From: Chloromonas sp. AAM2
Taxonomy: Eukaryota; Chlorophyta; Chlorophyceae; Chlamydomonadales; Chlamydomonadaceae
Assembly (NCBI GenBank): GCA_004335635.1
Contig: QAXH01000997.1
Span: 4,010 to 47,085 of the forward strand
Length of the DNA stretch: 43,076 nt
Reading direction: 5' to 3'
The notes under the pieces: generated by a model
Seen by the model: the letters and a program-made list of their open reading frames with translations, nothing else
What the model was told of the DNA's origin: nothing
The model's database searches: none
Made by a program: the position numbers and the translations under genes
Shown: positions 10,567 to 22,370 of the stretch, one piece after another
Numbering within the stretch: the first letter of the stretch is position 1
How the letters are laid out: each line of letters opens with the position of its first letter

Positions 10567-13500
10567 TTAGAAGACGTCCTTGAGCCCCTGGCGGCTGCGC
10601 ACTTCCGGGTCGAGGTCCTTAAACGGGCTGATGAGCGGCTGGTCCAGGCCCGCAGTGTGCGTGAGCGGGCGGCTGAACTCCCCGTCCCCGGGCGGCAGGG
10701 TGTGATCGGCCCGCACCGGGCTGGATGTGGGTGACGGGGACGAGGGCCGCTGCTCAGGCGGGAGTAGGGCCGTCATGACGGACGAGCCCAACATGATGAC
10801 GGCGCCCACCCACGCAATGCCTGCAAATGCAACAGCCAGGAAAGGCGCTGAGTGAGACAGTTAGTTGTACCGATGCCTAAAGGCATGAGATAACTCATGG
10901 CCTTCTCCTACTGTGCGTACGGCCCGGCCTTGCATGCGAGCCCCGTTAAAAGTTTGCGAACGAAACAACCATGCCTTCCCATGCCTGAAATCTCATCGCC
11001 AGACGTTGCCATCAAAAACAACCGTTGCCAACAAAACTGTCCTAATGCATCCACGCCTTTTTCCTTTACTCCTCCATGCAATTCCGTCTTGGATTCATAG
11101 CAACCAAGGCATGGGTATTTGGCAAGGTTTGGTGACAAGGCGGCAGCTTCGCCCTTTTCCTCCAATTTTCCATGTGAACCTAGTTCTTGGTAGCCACCTC
11201 ACTCACCACCCATGGCTTCATCCTGTGCGTTGAGCGCCAGCAGCGCAAAGCCCGCAGCCCACAGCGGCGTGGTGGAGTATATGACCTGAGCCTGTGCAGG
11301 CGGCACCTGCTGCTGGCCTATTGCCTGGAGGTAGGCGGCCAGAGCGCCGGGGCCAAGGCCGACCCAGATAAGGGTCAGCAGGCAGGAGGGGTTGGCGAGC
11401 ATGTTGTTGATGACGGTCATTTCGTAGGCTGCGCCATCAGCCCGGCCTGCAATGGAGGGGACGGAGTGAGACATAAGCGAGCAGGGCAGGAGAGCAGTGT
11501 GTTCACTTGGCTGAGGCACAAGCATATTTTTTTTGATTGACACGCTCAGCATTGACACGCTTGTAGGACAAACTTCGGCCCGAAAACCTGTGGAGAGTGA
11601 AGCCAACACGTTGAGTGCGTACCACAAGCCCGTGTTCGGCAAGCAACAGGCTGACATCATGATCGATGATTGTCTGTTTGCACTACCCTCCTATTTGCAT
11701 GCTCGTTTATCCATCAATTGTCTGCACCCACCCATGATTGATGCCGCCACCCATCCTAGTGACAGCAGACCCAGTGTCGATGTGGATGTGGTTGACAGCT
11801 CCAGCGGGTCGAACATAGAGCTGTAGCGGCCCAGTCGCACCGTGGACAGTGCGAAGAACACAGCGCTGATCAGCACAAAGGTCAGGCCAAGCACCTGAAC
11901 ACAACACCAGGGGCAAACGGCAGTTGACAGATGAGCGTCAGCACAGCATGCAACATAGTGATTAGTCATCAAACTGCAAGACATGATGCTTGATGTCTGG
12001 AGCCAGACATGATGATTGAAGACAGCCATACAGCCAAAAAAACCCTATCCCGACACACTTTCCCTTGGTGTGGCCACTGGTGCAATTTTGAAGGTGTTTA
12101 TGGATACAAGCAAAAAAGAAATGTTTGCCAGTCTGCACCTTCCATGTGCATAACGTTCGAATTCGAAAAAGGTCATGGGTTTGACGGCGCGGTGTCGAGA
12201 CTGGCAAACATCTTTTTTTGTGGTTTTTGTCTGTGTGGTTCCCCAGGTTTTCAAGCCAGCCCTTGGCGCACCTCGTTGCCCTGTGCTGCATCCATGGCTG
12301 CTCCATGTGCCCCATGTGCTCCTGAACCACCGCCCGACATGAGGCTGTCTGCGGCCACCAGCACGGACCCCAGCAGGCCCAGCCCGCATGCAGCCCTGCA
12401 GTGCGGTGAGCACAGGACATGAGGAACATGAAGGACCTGCTTGACCACAACAACAGAGCAGTTCTTCACACTAGCAGCCTGCTGCACTGGTCACAAGGGT
12501 ATCAAGATTCTAAAAAAAAAAGGTCAGTAGGTGTGTCCACCATTGCCGGCAGTTCGGTGTGTGTCATGCCTGTCCCGTCGGCCCTCCGCCACCCACCACT
12601 CCAGTCCCCTGACCCTCTCCCCGCTTAGGTGCACCAACAGCGGTGTGATGAGCACTGACACTTGGTTCAGGAACGCGACCTTGGTGGCGCTGGTCAACTG
12701 CAGCAACGCACATATACATCGGCAGATAGACCAAATTGTGGTGGAATTGCACACAAACACTTGCAGAGCAAGGTCAGACAGCGGCTGAAATTAGATTAGG
12801 AGCGGCACCTGCAGACACCTGACCAGTCAGGTATCCAGGTAGAGTGCTGAGAAACTGGCACTTGATGCCGAGGTCAGAATCAGAACTGGCTGAAACTGAA
12901 ACTGACACTTGGTCCTGCTGTAGTCTTGCAACCGCCGCTGCAGTGGGCTTCCACAGATTGCCAGGTAAAGCATTCAAGTAGGCTGATGCGCATAAGTGCA
13001 GGTGCTCCCCCAGCTGTGCATGGCTTTGTATTTGAGTGGCTCTTGATCCCCAGCTGTGCATGGCTTTGACTTTACCGCACCTGCAGGCCTGCCACTTCCA
13101 GTCCAAATGCGAGGCACATCCAAAGCCCGACCTCTCCCCCCGCCAGGACCAGGCTGGTGGAGCGCCAGTTGAGCGCGCCCGACATGACGTGCTCCAGGGC
13201 GTTGCTGGGCGGGCGCCGGGGCGGGTCCTCAAGCAGGAGGGAGTACTCACTGCGTGCTGCGATCAACAGACGTTCAAGACAAGGTGCATGCAGTAAGACT
13301 GTTCTACAGCTTCATGAACACACTCGTCATGACACCAGGCCATCCAGTTGCTGAACATGTAGGGCCATCCTACAGCATCTCAACAAAGGACTGAGGGATT
13401 GCGCAGTAGGACTGTCCACTTGTACAGCATGTGGCGCCATCCTATAGCTTCCTGAACACAGCCGACAGCTTCCATAGTCCTGCCAATGTAGCTGGCATCC

Positions 13501-14767
13501 CGGCATAGCCCATCCAATGTAGCTGGCCAGGAGCAGCGCTGATCAGTGAGTCTTACGTATGGTTCCCTTCTTCTGCGTGGCCTTGTCCCGCCTGAGCGTT
13601 GCTTCCCGCACTGCTGAGTCTTCCGCCATGAGCGGGTTGGAGCGCTCTGGGTGCGGGTTGGATGGGCTGTTGGTGAAGCGGGCCGTCACGTTGGCGGCGA
13701 TCAGGAAGGCAGCGGAAAGGCAAGCCTGGAGCGAGTTGAGGAGGGCGGGGTCTGGGGGCCTGCACAACAACAGGATTGACACAGGGGCTAAGGCGTGCAT
13801 GTGACTAACCGAGGCTGAAAGTTGCCGTTTGGCATGGTGTTTGCAGCACTGGGTGCAGCTGACCAGGGCAACACGCTTTTCTCCAACAAGGCCCTAACAT
13901 GGACTAATCTTTCCTGCCTCAGTGCTGTGAGACTGTTGGCGCCTCCCTGCCACCATGTTGTGATCAAAGTGACGTCATGTGTTGTGCCTTCTTGTGATAA
14001 TCCAGGTCCGCTGAGTCAGGCTCAAACTGGAACAACGGCTGCCAGCAACGCAACGAGCCCCAACAGAGCACATACTTGTGGTAGCGTTGCGGGCCCCGCA
14101 ATCCCTTTCACTTGTAGGTTGGACGGGCTGGAAACCCTCTCCTCATGTGAGCCACTGAATTCCAATTCTCAATGTTTGAGAGTGCCTGTTGGTCTTGTTC
14201 AACATGTGCAGATGGTTCTCCCACCTCCATGAATTCTACTCTGTCCATGTCACTGTGCGTTCGCCAGCCCTTGCTGCAGACCAGAAACTCACGTCTCAAT
14301 GCCATAGAGCAGACGAATGGCAGGCGTATAGGAGCCCCACAGCAAAGCCACTCCAAAAAGGGCTGCATAGCCCACAGAGCTCTTTGGCGTGTCGGGTGGG
14401 GCTGGGCTTGGGGAACGCTCTGCGCAAAACAACGAAAATGACACATTGGCGATGTGCTACAGCAGTGACAGCGCCTGGCCAAAGAAAGGGCTGCTGTGAC
14501 AAAAGGGTTCGCTGCCCCTGGACCCGGCTCACCATTTACTCTCAAATTCGAGCGCTGCGCAACTGGCGTTTCACGGCTTGCCTCAACAACCCGTGCCACC
14601 AGCGCCCTGCTCCTGCCATGACCATAGTGCCCCGTCAGTGGACTGGCCAGGGCATGGACAGTATCCGGCAAGGTACTAAAGCGCGGCGCGAACACCCCGC
14701 CGGCAACTGGAGAGGAAGTCCGCAAAGCGCTAGCGCAGCGCACTGGTAGTGCAGCCAGTGTAGGCAT
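10567..14767 (-). CDS. EamA/DMT-superfamily membrane transporter, probably plastidial (540 aa)
   Basis: Nine exons with consistent phases: 14767-14533, 14419-14293, 13759-13557, 13256-13081, 12697-12597, 12395-12272, 11894-11732, 11446-11207 and 10820-10567 (TAA), totalling 1623 nt. The first 78 residues are Arg/Ser/Ala-rich and transit-like. Helices follow in EamA order: GYAALFGVALLWGSYTPAIR, an acceptor-side exon with SLQACLSAAFLIAANV, then KVAFLNQVSVLITPLLVHLS and GLGLLGSVLVAADS ending the first repeat. The second repeat has LTFVLISAVFFALSTVRLG and LIWVGLGPGALAAYLQAIGQ, then VIYSTTPLWAAGFALLAL and the last helix IAWVGAVIMLGSSVMTALL. A roughly 60-residue polar tail follows. DMT proteins move small metabolites; the substrate cannot be told. 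An in-frame ATG also lies at 14914. It is divergent from the GST gene. Confidence 0.88.
12112..12219. mobile_element. Short TIR element (MITE-like) in transporter intron
   Basis: The left end AAAAAAGAAATGTTTGCCAG (12112) and right end CTGGCAAACATCTTTTTTT (to 12219) are inverted copies around about 65 bp of unrelated DNA. It shares the GTTTGCCAG core with the other three elements but lacks their TTCTGGG extension, so it is a diverged subtype. It lies in the intron between 12272 and 11894. Confidence 0.65.
14097..14151 (-). repeat. Dispersed repeat, copy C (54 bp, inverted)
   Basis: On the minus strand this reads CACATGAGGAGAGGGTTTCC and continues through a near-identical match to copies at 36937-37022 and 38530-38616. 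Only the left two thirds of the repeat is present. It lies in a transporter intron. Confidence 0.85.
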
Positions 14768-15159
14768 CGTTTGCTTGGTTTTGCGCTCAAGTGCACCTGG
14801 GGCAAAAGCGAAAGCGCGAAGGTCAACCTGGGCTAGTGAAAACTTGAAGTGTGCCTCGTTTCTCCTGTTTAAGAAGCACACTGACGCGCCAGACTGGGAC
14901 GCCACGGACTTCAATCACGAAATCTTTGTCAACAAAGTCACTTTGAGCGCACCTGGTACACTTGGCAAGGCACGCCCCGACGGGGTGCGTCTTGCGGCGT
15001 GACCGTAAAGCTCCAAGATGTGCAGTGTTCTGGAGGGTACAGTCAGACCGAGTCAAGTTGGGCGAGCGTGGACAAGCGTTTCTAAAACGATGCATTATTC
15101 TCCCTAACCCAGTTCTCCCTTCCGCCAAATCCTGCCCTGCAAGGACATTGCATTCCACG
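14768..15159. promoter_or_regulatory. Divergent intergenic region, transporter/GST
   Basis: About 390 bp separates the two inferred start codons, so one shared bidirectional promoter must serve both unless it lies in transcribed sequence. No clear TATA box was seen. Longer N-terminal starts are possible for both genes (14914 minus, 14962 plus), which would make the frames nearly abut. Confidence 0.4.
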
Positions 15160-18100
15160 ATGTTGGCATCCAAGTCAGCTACACGCAGTGTAGGAGCATC
15201 CACTTGTCTGCCACTTGTCTCCAAAACCTGCATCACCTATCATCGCACCTGCACAAGAGGCTTTCAGCCCTCTCTCAACACTCACAGTTCCCGTAGGCGT
15301 CCCGATTTGGTGATGAACAGCGTGCTTGACAAGCTGATGCAGGGATTTACAGTGAGTGGCTCGTGTATGGCCCTGGAGACGTTGCACAGCAGCCTATGGC
15401 CTTGCATCAAAGTTGCGGCTGAGCTGCAATCTGCTGACAACAATGGTGCTGCAGGGTACTGCCACACCAACAAAGCCTGCTAGCAATACATGGTTCTCAG
15501 GCAATGCTCCAACCTGGGAGCAGCTGACAGAAATGGCGCGGTACGCGAAGTGGCCCATGTACTCACTGCTAACATACCAGCCATCTCTGCTGCAGCACAC
15601 AGATTGGTTGTATGCCCGTGAGCTCAGTTATGCTGTCTCAACCAATCAACCGGGAGTGCTACCTGGCTTGTTGCTTGTTGCCATGCCTCGCAAAGCGCAA
15701 CTCAAGCGTACACAATGCATGGATGCCAGCTCCCAGCACATGCTGTGTTGATTATGCCAAAGCCATGGATGGATGTCGTTGGGCCCACTGTGCAGGGCCA
15801 AACAGGCGGCCCTGGGCCTGGACTTCTGGGCAGACCCCGAGCATGGGCCAACCAAGTGAGGTGCCAGATAGCACGCTTATCTTCCACACACTTATCTTCC
15901 ACACCCTACAGCTGTTAGCAACTGAGCCACTTCCCTCAAACCACCACACATAGATTCCCTGCAATGTGACACGTACTATGGAGTGAGCAATTGCAAAAGT
16001 GGTCAGGGCCATTGTATGCTGTCAGTTGCAGCAACCCCAGGTACCGTGCAAGTGCGCCACTGTATTCCCTGCAAGTGCGCCTGCTTGTCGCGGCATTTCC
16101 ACATGTGTTAAGGGTGTGTTTGGGAACGACAGTGCTGCTATTGAGCGCGTGTGATGTCCTGCCCCCTGCGCAGTCCCATCGCCCTCAAGCGTACGTTTGG
16201 CCAGGCGGGGCCCATTCGCGTCAAGCTGTACCGGGACCATGCCGCCTGGTGCCCGTACTGCCATAAGGCAGGTGACAGGCATACACAGCAGCTGCTGTAA
16301 TTTGTTTAGGGACTTCATGCTGCAGGAGCTTGCTGCCCCTTTACAACTGGGCACATCATGAGCAGCATGGGCTTGTTGAGGCTCTGCTATGCATGCACAC
16401 GCATGGATATGCCATCTGGGGTTACCTGATGCCGGTGGGCATATGCAGCATCTTCTTGGGCTGGCAGGTATTGAGTCACTTCTGCATGAAAATTTGAGCA
16501 CGAGGTGCTGCCATCACGCGGTCACACATTGCTTGTGCTGGTTGTGTTCCAGGTGTGGCTCCAGCTTGAAGAGAAACGTATTCCTTACACGATGGAGAAA
16601 ATCAACATGCGCTGCTATGGTGACAAGCCAGCGTCATTTCTTGCCAAGGTACGCATTTGATGCTGCCTAGGGTTCAAAGTGGCGAGAAGTGGTTGTCCCG
16701 GCAACGAAGCACAGGGGTATGGGCATCAGATGGTTACAGAGTGGTCATGCCACCCGCCATACTCATACAACTTGATCAACAGCGTACGGCTGCCTTGACA
16801 CCTTGCTGTTCCGAACCCCGTTTTGCTCCTTGTGTGTGCCAAGTAGTGTGTCCGTGGGTTCCGCACATACCTAACCAGTATGCTGGACAAGCTGCGTCGT
16901 GAATGAGAAATGCATTTAGCTGCATCTTCGTGCGTCTAACTAGGCCCTGTCTGGGCCAAAGTACTTCTCAATTTAGGAGTGCATTGATCTGAAAGGCAGG
17001 AATGCATCGACCTCTACCTGCGCATGGCCCTCCATGCAGGTGCCCTCGGGCCTACTGCCTGTCATTGAGATTGATGGGCGGGTGGTCACGGAGAGCTCAG
17101 TCATCATGAACCTGCTGGAGCAGGTGGGCGATCTGAAACAGCTCACAATGTTCATCACGCATGTCCTGTGACAGGTGCACTGTGTGCGTACTGGGCTGCT
17201 CCAGGCCTATGGCATTGCTTCGACTCAATATCTGACAAGCGCATTTTGATGTTTGTGCCAGGAGTGTTTGTAGGACTGGAGTGGTGCTGGCAGACAGTTA
17301 TTGCTGTCCGCTTACACCCTTGCCAACCAGAGCCGCAAAACCAAGTTATCGTAGGGCCTCTTTCAGATCATGTGGCTTGACCCCCGTTTTGTTCAGGAGT
17401 TCCCTGACCACAAGCCCCTCATGCCTCCGCCGCTCACGCCCGAGCGCATGCGGGCAGACGGGCTCATGCGACTGGAGCGGAGGTTCTTCAGCGACTGGCT
17501 GAACTGGCTCACAAGGTGAACGCATGTAGGCAGAGCAGCAGGAGTTCAATGGGTTGGCCAACAAGTCACCTGTTAGAAGACTGCCGGTCATTGGTCACGG
17601 GGCACAGGGTAGCATGTGCCTGAGCCGTCGTCCAACAGGGCAACGCATGGGTGAAATGTCTCGCCACCTGGCCGTGCACCCCAGGAGGGTAGAGTGCCTG
17701 CAGAAGCTGAATGACCCTGTATATTGAGGTATAAGATTGTTATAGGACGATAGAGGGCACTGAAAGGAAGCGTTCTGCATCAAAATAAGCCCATTTGGCG
17801 ATGGGGGTGGGTGGTGCACCCCCTGACTCGACACAGTCCCTTCCTTGTGGGTCAGGAAAACAGCATTCATTTTGCGCTTGGGTTGATTCTATCAAGTGTG
17901 TGCTTGCAGCAGCTCCATTCAGCAGTTGATTGCACCCCTGCAGTGACCGGGCACCTTCTGCAGTGATTGTGTACGGCAGCTAATGTGTTGACCCCTTGTG
18001 GGCAGCAAAGCACAGTTGTTTCTCGCTATTCTGACATTCAATGCCTGTCAGATTTTGTCAGCATGAGCTGGCTGTGACGTTCAGTGTGTTGGTCTGTGCT

Positions 18101-21100
18101 GCTTTCTGCGCAGTGACTGGAACCACGAGTCAGGCAAGGCGCGGTTTGTGGCCGTGCTGGATACCGTGGAAAAGGAGCTCAAGGCTGCAGGGGTAAGGCG
18201 GAGCAGTAGCAGTAGCAGTAGCAGTAGTCCACACTGAGCCGCTCAGTCAGAGTCCATCACGTGACTGTATGTACATTGTCTGTTGGCAAGGACAGGCACA
18301 TCTAGCGGGGTGGTGGCGGCCAATGACGTGCAGGAGTGAGGCAGAGCGGCAGAAGGGGGCAAACACGACTTGGGCAGGACTGGTATGGGTCACTCGCGCG
18401 CGGCGTGCACAGCACTCTGCCTGGGATGGGCACGTGGGATGGGCATGACTTGTATTGGCTCAAGGGTTACTTGAGCCTAGGCACTGGCTGTGCAGCAATA
18501 ATCCACATTGTGCCTGCTTAGATAGGAATCATAGCTCGTGTGCAAATCAACACTCCTGAGATGTGCAGAACGTGATAAGGGTCACAGCAAGCCAGGAGTT
18601 ACTTGAGTAATGGCGTTGATGCAAGCATGGCTGTGTGACAATGTTCCAGCGCTGTGGGTACTTACTCGGGCACTGTGCTGCTCTGCCTGCCCGTCCTGAT
18701 GCTGTCAGTGTCCTGCCTGTCTGCCCTCTGATGACGTCCTGCCTGGCTGCCCGGCCACTGGCAATGGCCTGCTTTCCTTTGGCAGCCGCTCTGCCTGCCT
18801 GTCTTTGATGCTTTGATAGCATTCTGTCCGCCTGGCCACTACCTGCTTGCCCCCACACGTCTCACAAACTCGTTATCCATGCCCGTGTGGTGTCAGGGTC
18901 CTTTCTTCCTGGGCGAGGAGCTCTCCCTGGTGGACATCACCTTCGTGCCCATGCTCGAGCGCGCCACTGCATCAATTGTATGTTGAATGTGGAGTCGTGG
19001 GGCTTGAACTTGGGCTGGAGATTTTGTTTGGCCGTAACCTTGGGATGGGATTGGACGTGGTGCGGGAATGGTGGGACTCAGGCTTGGGTTGGGGAGGTCG
19101 GAACTCATGGTTGGAACACCAGGGAAAAGATAGTCCTTGCCAATCAGCCCCTTGTTGTTTCTTGCCAAATAGGGCTTGAATTGAAGGACGGCGGAGTTCA
19201 GTATGGCTGCAACCAAGCTCTGCAACCTGTGCCACACGTTCTTGATGGACGCGCCAGCCACCATTGTAGACCATGCAATCCTGTGCACTGATTCCCACGG
19301 ACAAACACTTGAAGCGCTTCCAGGTGCTGCTCTTGGGTTCTTTGCTTTTCTCCAAGTAGGGGCTTGCATCCCAGGGCGTTGAAGCAGAGTTCATTTTGGC
19401 AATGAGGCAGCACTTGCCAGTGAAGGCTGTGCAATCCTGTGCACTGGCTCTCACTGGCGTGTTGACCCTTGCCAGTGGGTTGTTGAGCGCATGTGCCCAC
19501 CTGTCCGTTCTGATGCCGGATAGCCCGACTGTAAGGGTCTGCAGCAAGACTGGTCCGGTCTGCAGCACCGCTTGTTGAAGAAGGGCAGCAAGCAATTCTT
19601 GCTAAGCATGTTGAATGCGGTAAGCGATGAGGGTGATGAGTGGGTTGCTGGGCTCATCCATCCCCCTTGTCACGTGTGTGCTGTGCAGCCCTACTACAAG
19701 GGTCTGTACGTGCGCGGGTCCGGGCGCTGGCCCGCCATTGAGCGGTGGTTCAACGCCCTGGAGCAACGAGACACCTACATGGGCACCAAGACTGACTACT
19801 ATGGCCATGCACACAACCTGCCGCCGCAGATAGGAGGCAAGTCATGGAACCTGGGTGTTAAAGTACTTGTACTCGGGACATCTTAGGATGTGTTGGACAG
19901 GGGCGGTTGGGACGTGGGTGTTTGGGCACAGGGGTTGAGGAAGTGTGGCTGCTGACACGGCAGGTGACACACGGGCTGCCGCAGGGTCTGGCGTGTTAAT
20001 GTCCAGCATCATGTTATGTGCTAAGGCCAGCATGATCTTTACTGGCGTTGTCAGGGTTGTGACGATCGTTAGTAACTATCACTGTTACCACACTATTTAC
20101 GGCCAGGTTTGGCTTCATGTTAATCCAGCATTTAGCAAGAGGCTGAAAGCCATCTCTTCCCAGGGCAGAACAACTGAACAATCCAGTCGGGGCTCCTAAC
20201 CGGGAAGCCAGCCTGCGATTGGCAGCACCGTGACAGATGCACAGTGCTTGGAAGCACATGGTGCAGAGCCCATGAGAAATGAATTATGCCCCAGCCCATG
20301 CACCTCTCATCAGTGCGAGCTCTGGCATGTGTGTGCACCGCACCCGTTGTCAGTCTGCCCAGTCTGTACGTGTTGATGCAGGCTGTGGCATGCATGCTGA
20401 CGGCGTGCCCGTGTCGGACATGATTGACGGCACAGCGCCGGGCGCCTGGCGCCTGCCCCTGGCGCCGCTCTCCGCCACATCCCTCCCGGAGCCCTACTCA
20501 CGGGGGGACAGCCCCGAGCAGGACACGCTGGAGGCAGCAGTCAGGTGGGGATACACTGCAGAGGGCAAGGTGGGGCCTCATGCCTCACACCTATATAGAT
20601 TGATAGCGTCTGATTAACCAATGACCCAAATCGTCATATGTCCACAGGAACCCACAGTGCTTCAGCTTTCCAGTCATGGGAAGAGCACGTGTCTCGTGAC
20701 AACACCTCAGCCAGTGCCCGTCCTCTAGCCCCAGTGTCCTTTTATCTCACTCATTGCCAGCCACAATGCTCTGGCAGCCACAGAGGACGCTTCTGTTGAT
20801 CACAAGATTCTCAAGTGGGGCAATCCCCGACCACATGCACAACGCTGCACAACCACCCTCCTCCTCCTTGCAGGCTTGTGCGCAATCACGAGGTTGTGGT
20901 GCGCTTCTCTCTGCGCGGCCCCGGACGGCCCGGGCCCCGCCCCGTCGCAGCACCCCTGGCAGACCCAACAGCCATACCAGCAGAGTGAGTCTACTTCGAA
21001 CTTCTCATGACCCTCCTTCAAGTGGCCTGTTGCATACTGTCGCTAGGTTCAAAGTCTCATGTCCAGGCAGGGTTGGTGTGGCTTGATGTCAATGGGTAGT

Positions 21101-21836
21101 TGCATATCGGTTGCTCACGCTAGGCAGCGGGAGAGCGTCTACAATGACCAACCTACGTGCTTTCCAGGCAGGGTTGGCATGGGTTGCAATGCTAACCTGT
21201 TGATTCAGCATGTTCAGATCATCAGAGTTCAGAATCCCGGGTGTGTGTGGGTTGGCAGTGACTAGCAATGCTGGCATGCCTCGATCTGTTGGCAATGCAC
21301 ATCAGTCACGGCTCAGATTTTGATGGCTTGCACGCAGGGAATACACCGCCGCTGCTGACATGGCGCTGCGTCATGTGGCCCATGCCATGCTGGTGGGAGT
21401 GGAGGCCAAGCAGATCTCGCCTGCGGCACTTCAGGTCAGACTGACAGGCGCATGGGTACTCTAGGGTACATCTAGAGGAGCTTCACAGCAAGGGTTTGCT
21501 GTGTGACCACTGTCTGCTGCGTTCATTGTGTTCTCGTTGCTTGCTTATGGACGATCGTGGAGGACTGATTATCTTTCAACATCCCCTGGAAAATCGTGCA
21601 AAGATTCCATAACACACATTCAGTGCATCATAGTGAGCACTGGTTGGCCTCTTCTCCTGCAGGTGATGAAGACCGCGCCGTCAGGCCTTGCTGCCGAGCT
21701 TGTCGGCGCACCCGTCGTGCCCGCTGCCCAGTACCTGCGAGACCGCATCGGCGTGCCTCGCGACATGCGGTTTCCAGCAGCCCGGCAGTTCAGGGCCCAC
21801 CTCAACTGGCTCATCGACACACTGGTCACTGCTTGA
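15160..21836 (+). CDS. Glutathione S-transferase-family protein with extra C-terminal domain (507 aa)
   Basis: Thirteen phase-consistent exons: 15160-15351, 15455-15540, 16174-16267, 16553-16648, 17040-17123, 17397-17515, 18114-18192, 18897-18977, 19689-19836, 20382-20544, 20874-20984, 21338-21434 and 21663-21836 (TGA), 1524 nt. Residues 1-60 are Ser/Thr/Arg-rich and transit-like. A thioredoxin-fold GST N-domain follows, with the active-site motif WCPYCHKVWLQLEEKRIPY (Cys119, Cys122), the cis-proline motif VPSGLLPVIEIDG (Pro163) and the glutathione-binding ES (174-175). The helical GST C-domain has FFLGEELSLVDITFVPMLER and WPAIERWFNALEQR. After PPQIG comes a further stretch of about 170 residues that is not standard GST and contains GAWRLPLAPLS and NHEVVVRFSLRGPGRP. 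A Cys active site suggests thiol transfer or reductase activity rather than conjugation. The substrate is unknown and plastid location is inferred. Confidence 0.9.
16268..16552 (+). other. GC-AG intron (intron 3 of the GST gene)
   Basis: The exon ends CATAAG and the intron begins GCAGGTGAC. Joining AAG to GTGTGG restores the CPYCHKVW reading in phase 0. Using the nearby GT at 16272 would add four bases and break the frame, so the GC donor is required. Confidence 0.8.
18203..18227. repeat. (AGCAGT)n microsatellite
   Basis: Four hexamer units of AGCAGT/GCAGTA lie directly downstream of a GST donor site at 18193. Confidence 0.9.
18972..19595 (-). other. Long antisense open frame in a GST intron (207 codons)
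   Basis: An uninterrupted frame covers nearly the whole intron 18978-19688, antisense to the GST gene. Part of it is internally duplicated: the DNA word TGCAATCCTGTGCACTG occurs near 19273 and 19430, giving SAQDC twice. No known domain is recognised. It may be a transposon remnant, a nested gene or chance. Confidence 0.25.
19837..20381 (+). other. GC-AG intron (intron 9 of the GST gene)
   Basis: The donor reads GGAG|GCAAGT, the consensus form of GC-AG introns, and the acceptor is GATGCAG. It is phase 1, and G+GC makes Gly so that PPQIGG continues into MHADGVPVSD. No GT donor in the region gives the needed phase. Confidence 0.75.
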
Positions 21837-22237
21837 TCGGATAGACCTGGGAGACCTCGTACGGCACGAAGCGTTAGTGCTACGGAAACTCAAGTTATTG
21901 TTCGTGCCGTTGTCTGGCGTGATTCCGAACTGGTGGTATCCATCGTTACCATCTGCTTTGCTGGCCCTTGTCACTAGGTATCTCTTGGCGTGGTCCTTTT
22001 TCCTGTTGTCACTGGTGCCATTCTGTAGTTTTGAACAACTTGCTGTCGCTTATTTGGATGCCTCTCATAAAAGAGCCTGGCAGTTGTTGTTGTAGTCTGT
22101 ACGAGCATGTCAACCAGGGATTGTGTGGCCGTGGCTTCATGTCGGAATGTAGAAGGATTGCTTGGCTTGGTTGGGAGCCATAGTTGGCGCCAAATTGCTG
22201 TAAGACGAAAGGGTGTGAGGGCAAAGAAGGGATTGAC
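21837..22237. other. 3' flank of the GST gene
   Basis: Presumed 3' UTR ending with the TGTAA at 22199. No gene is seen here. Confidence 0.45.
22199..22203 (+). terminator. TGTAA polyadenylation signal of the GST gene
   Basis: TGTAA in sense orientation, about 360 bp past the stop codon at 21836, matches the chlorophycean poly(A) motif. Confidence 0.55.
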
Positions 22238-22370
22238 AAAAAAAACAGAAGTTTGCCAGGTCTGGGACGATTCCTCTATCTGACACTGGAGTTTAGAACC
22301 TTGTGTTTTACATCACAACACTGGTCCCAGTGGTGCCACTTGCAAATTGTCCCAGAACTGGCAAACATCT
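22238..22370. mobile_element. MITE-like TIR element
   Basis: The left end AAAAAAAACAGAAGTTTGCC, followed by AGGTCTGGGAC, is inverted relative to the right end GTCCCAGAACTGGCAAACATCT. The length is 133 bp, with no coding capacity. It shares ends and the subterminal CCAGTGGT with the element at 38893-39128. Confidence 0.75.

Noticed and set aside
14108..14914. 268-codon minus-strand frame read as one protein
   Set aside because: Its start is the transporter transit region, but the frame runs into introns; the conserved helix GYAALFGVALLWGSYTPAIR is in a different frame after splicing.
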